Shown here piece after piece: positions 63,372 to 64,000 of a DNA stretch of 64,000 nucleotides. Below the pieces are notes generated by a model. It searched no databases, had not been told where the DNA came from, and was given only the letters and a program-made list of their open reading frames with translations. Every line of letters starts with the position of its first letter. Position 1 is the stretch's first letter. The position numbers and the translations under genes are program-made. The DNA is taken from contig NZ_FNGM01000008.1 of assembly GCF_900102965.1 (NCBI RefSeq), forward strand, positions 61,561 through 125,560. Reading direction: 5' to 3'. This stretch comes from Paenibacillus jilunlii (lineage in GTDB: Bacteria; Bacillota; Bacilli; Paenibacillales; Paenibacillaceae).

Positions 63372-63383
63372 GAAACCGGTTTC
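63372..63383 (+). promoter_or_regulatory. LacI-type palindrome candidate
   Basis: GAAACCGGTTTC is a perfect 12-bp palindrome with a central CG, typical of LacI-family sites, inside the long 5' leader of the GH94-type gene. Confidence 0.35.
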
Positions 63384-63452
63384 TGTTATGTATTTCGTTT
63401 TTAACGGTCTGCGGTTTTAACTCGCATAGGTCAACCTCAATATAGTTCGCCT

Positions 63453-63524
63453 ATGAGCAATAGAGTATTAGCAACAGAGTATGAGCAATGGAGTAATGAG
63501 CAATAAAATATAAGCAATTTGAGA
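63453..63524 (+). repeat. Short tandem repeat before the GH94-type gene
   Basis: Five imperfect 14-15 bp units resembling ATGAGCAATAGAGT start near 63453, 63467, 63482, 63496 and 63511 and end at the ribosome binding site. Confidence 0.7.
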
Positions 63525-63536
63525 GGATGAATACAG

Positions 63537-64000
63537 TGAATCATTCGAAAACAGGATGGGTTTTCACCGGAAGTAACGGGGATTTCTGTCTTAAGCAGCC
63601 TGACCGGAGCAGTTATTTATATTTTCCTCTGGTTAATGAGGGGGGGATGATGTCTTCTGTCAGTCCGAAGCTCCATGGTCAAGTCACTTCTGGCCATAAT
63701 ACGTTCCTTACACCGCCCCTGTCTGTGGAAGATTTGCATAACTCCCGGGCTTCCCGCAACTTCTGGGTGTATGTGGACGGCAAAGGGGCCTGGTCGGCAA
63801 CAGGGAACTCCGCCCGGCAAAATGCCGCAATGTATGGTGAAGAGGCTGACGATTCAGAATTGGAGGCGGGTTTGTTATGGCACAGTATAACCCGTGAGAG
63901 CCGGAAACTGGGCATCAAGGCGGAAATCACCAGCTTTGTACCCGCAGGAAACGATAAGGTAGAACTTATGAAGGTTGTGCTTACCAATACCTCCGCTGAG
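63537..64000 (+). CDS. GH94-type glycoside phosphorylase family protein, N-terminal part
   Basis: The first 154 residues of a gene cut by the window edge. NGDFCLKQPDRSSYLYFPLVNEGGMMSSVSP, GHNTFLTPPLSVEDLHNSRASRNFWVYVDGKG and SATGNSARQ resemble the N-terminal beta-sandwich of GH94 cellobiose/laminaribiose phosphorylase-like proteins. GTG 63537 has GAGAGG 9 bases upstream; an in-frame ATG at 63528 touches it. These enzymes split beta-glucosides with phosphate. Substrate is unclear from this part; a GH36-type label is possible. Confidence 0.65.

Noticed and set aside
63245..63445. 66-residue reading frame before the GH94-type gene
   Set aside because: Its ATG lies directly after the putative -10, with no ribosome site; treated as 5' leader.

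Overview
The window looks like chromosomal DNA from a Paenibacillus-type Firmicute. Signs of this are SLH-anchored giant surface enzymes, a LiaFSR envelope-stress operon, a T-box on thrS, S-box and B12 riboswitches, the futalosine menaquinone enzyme MqnC, a YusI-like ArsC-family protein, a candidate gamma-type spore protein and strong AGGAGG-type ribosome binding sites. The species is inferred, not proven. I saw no rRNA, tRNA, CRISPR array, transposase or phage gene.

Layout. 0.1-12.5 kb: a YusI-like protein, then a glycerol-phosphate block: a 1934-residue secreted SLH glycerophosphodiesterase, the antiterminator GlpP, a HAD phosphatase, a UgpBAE-like ABC importer without its ATPase and a TIM-barrel epimerase. 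Two near-identical leader RNAs, one before the phosphodiesterase and one before the phosphatase, each contain a mutually exclusive antiterminator and terminator and are likely GlpP targets. 12.5-16.8 kb: a 5'-3' exonuclease, a GH51 arabinofuranosidase, a small Cys-rich protein, and an ArsR-type regulator with a large extra C-terminal domain. Matching palindromes lie at the arabinofuranosidase promoter and in front of the regulator.

16.9-31.9 kb: a B12 riboswitch followed by the cobalt importer cbiMNQO and a set covering corrin-ring synthesis from sirohydrochlorin to cobyrinic acid a,c-diamide (anaerobic route). One 909-residue protein fuses the C17-methyltransferase, an Fe-S domain and a double CbiX chelatase with a His-rich tail. 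Earlier steps (sirohydrochlorin formation) and later ones (adenosylation, lower ligand) are not here.

32-41 kb: fructokinase, an HRDC protein, PfkB, CorA (minus strand, with a possible 42-residue upstream ORF), an S-box with metA and metI (acetyl-homoserine route of methionine synthesis), and mqnC. 41-51 kb: a YfkN-like double nucleotidase with SLH domains, a small wHTH gene divergent from an SPFH/ribbon-helix-helix pair, T-box thrS, a 3D-domain protein and a candidate SASP gene with a sigma-G-like promoter. 51-62.5 kb: liaFSR, an HtrA protease followed by an OmpR-type two-component pair, ispH, DAHP synthase, and an E. coli-like (GSI-beta) glutamine synthetase. 62.5-64 kb: an AT-rich control region with several palindromes and a short tandem repeat, leading into a truncated GH94-type gene.

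Three kinds of non-coding dispersed sequence recur in the intergenic gaps. The freshest observations are the paired GlpP-type RNA switches, the ArsR/arabinofuranosidase operator set, the cobalamin fusion enzyme, and the SPFH/RHH/wHTH module.
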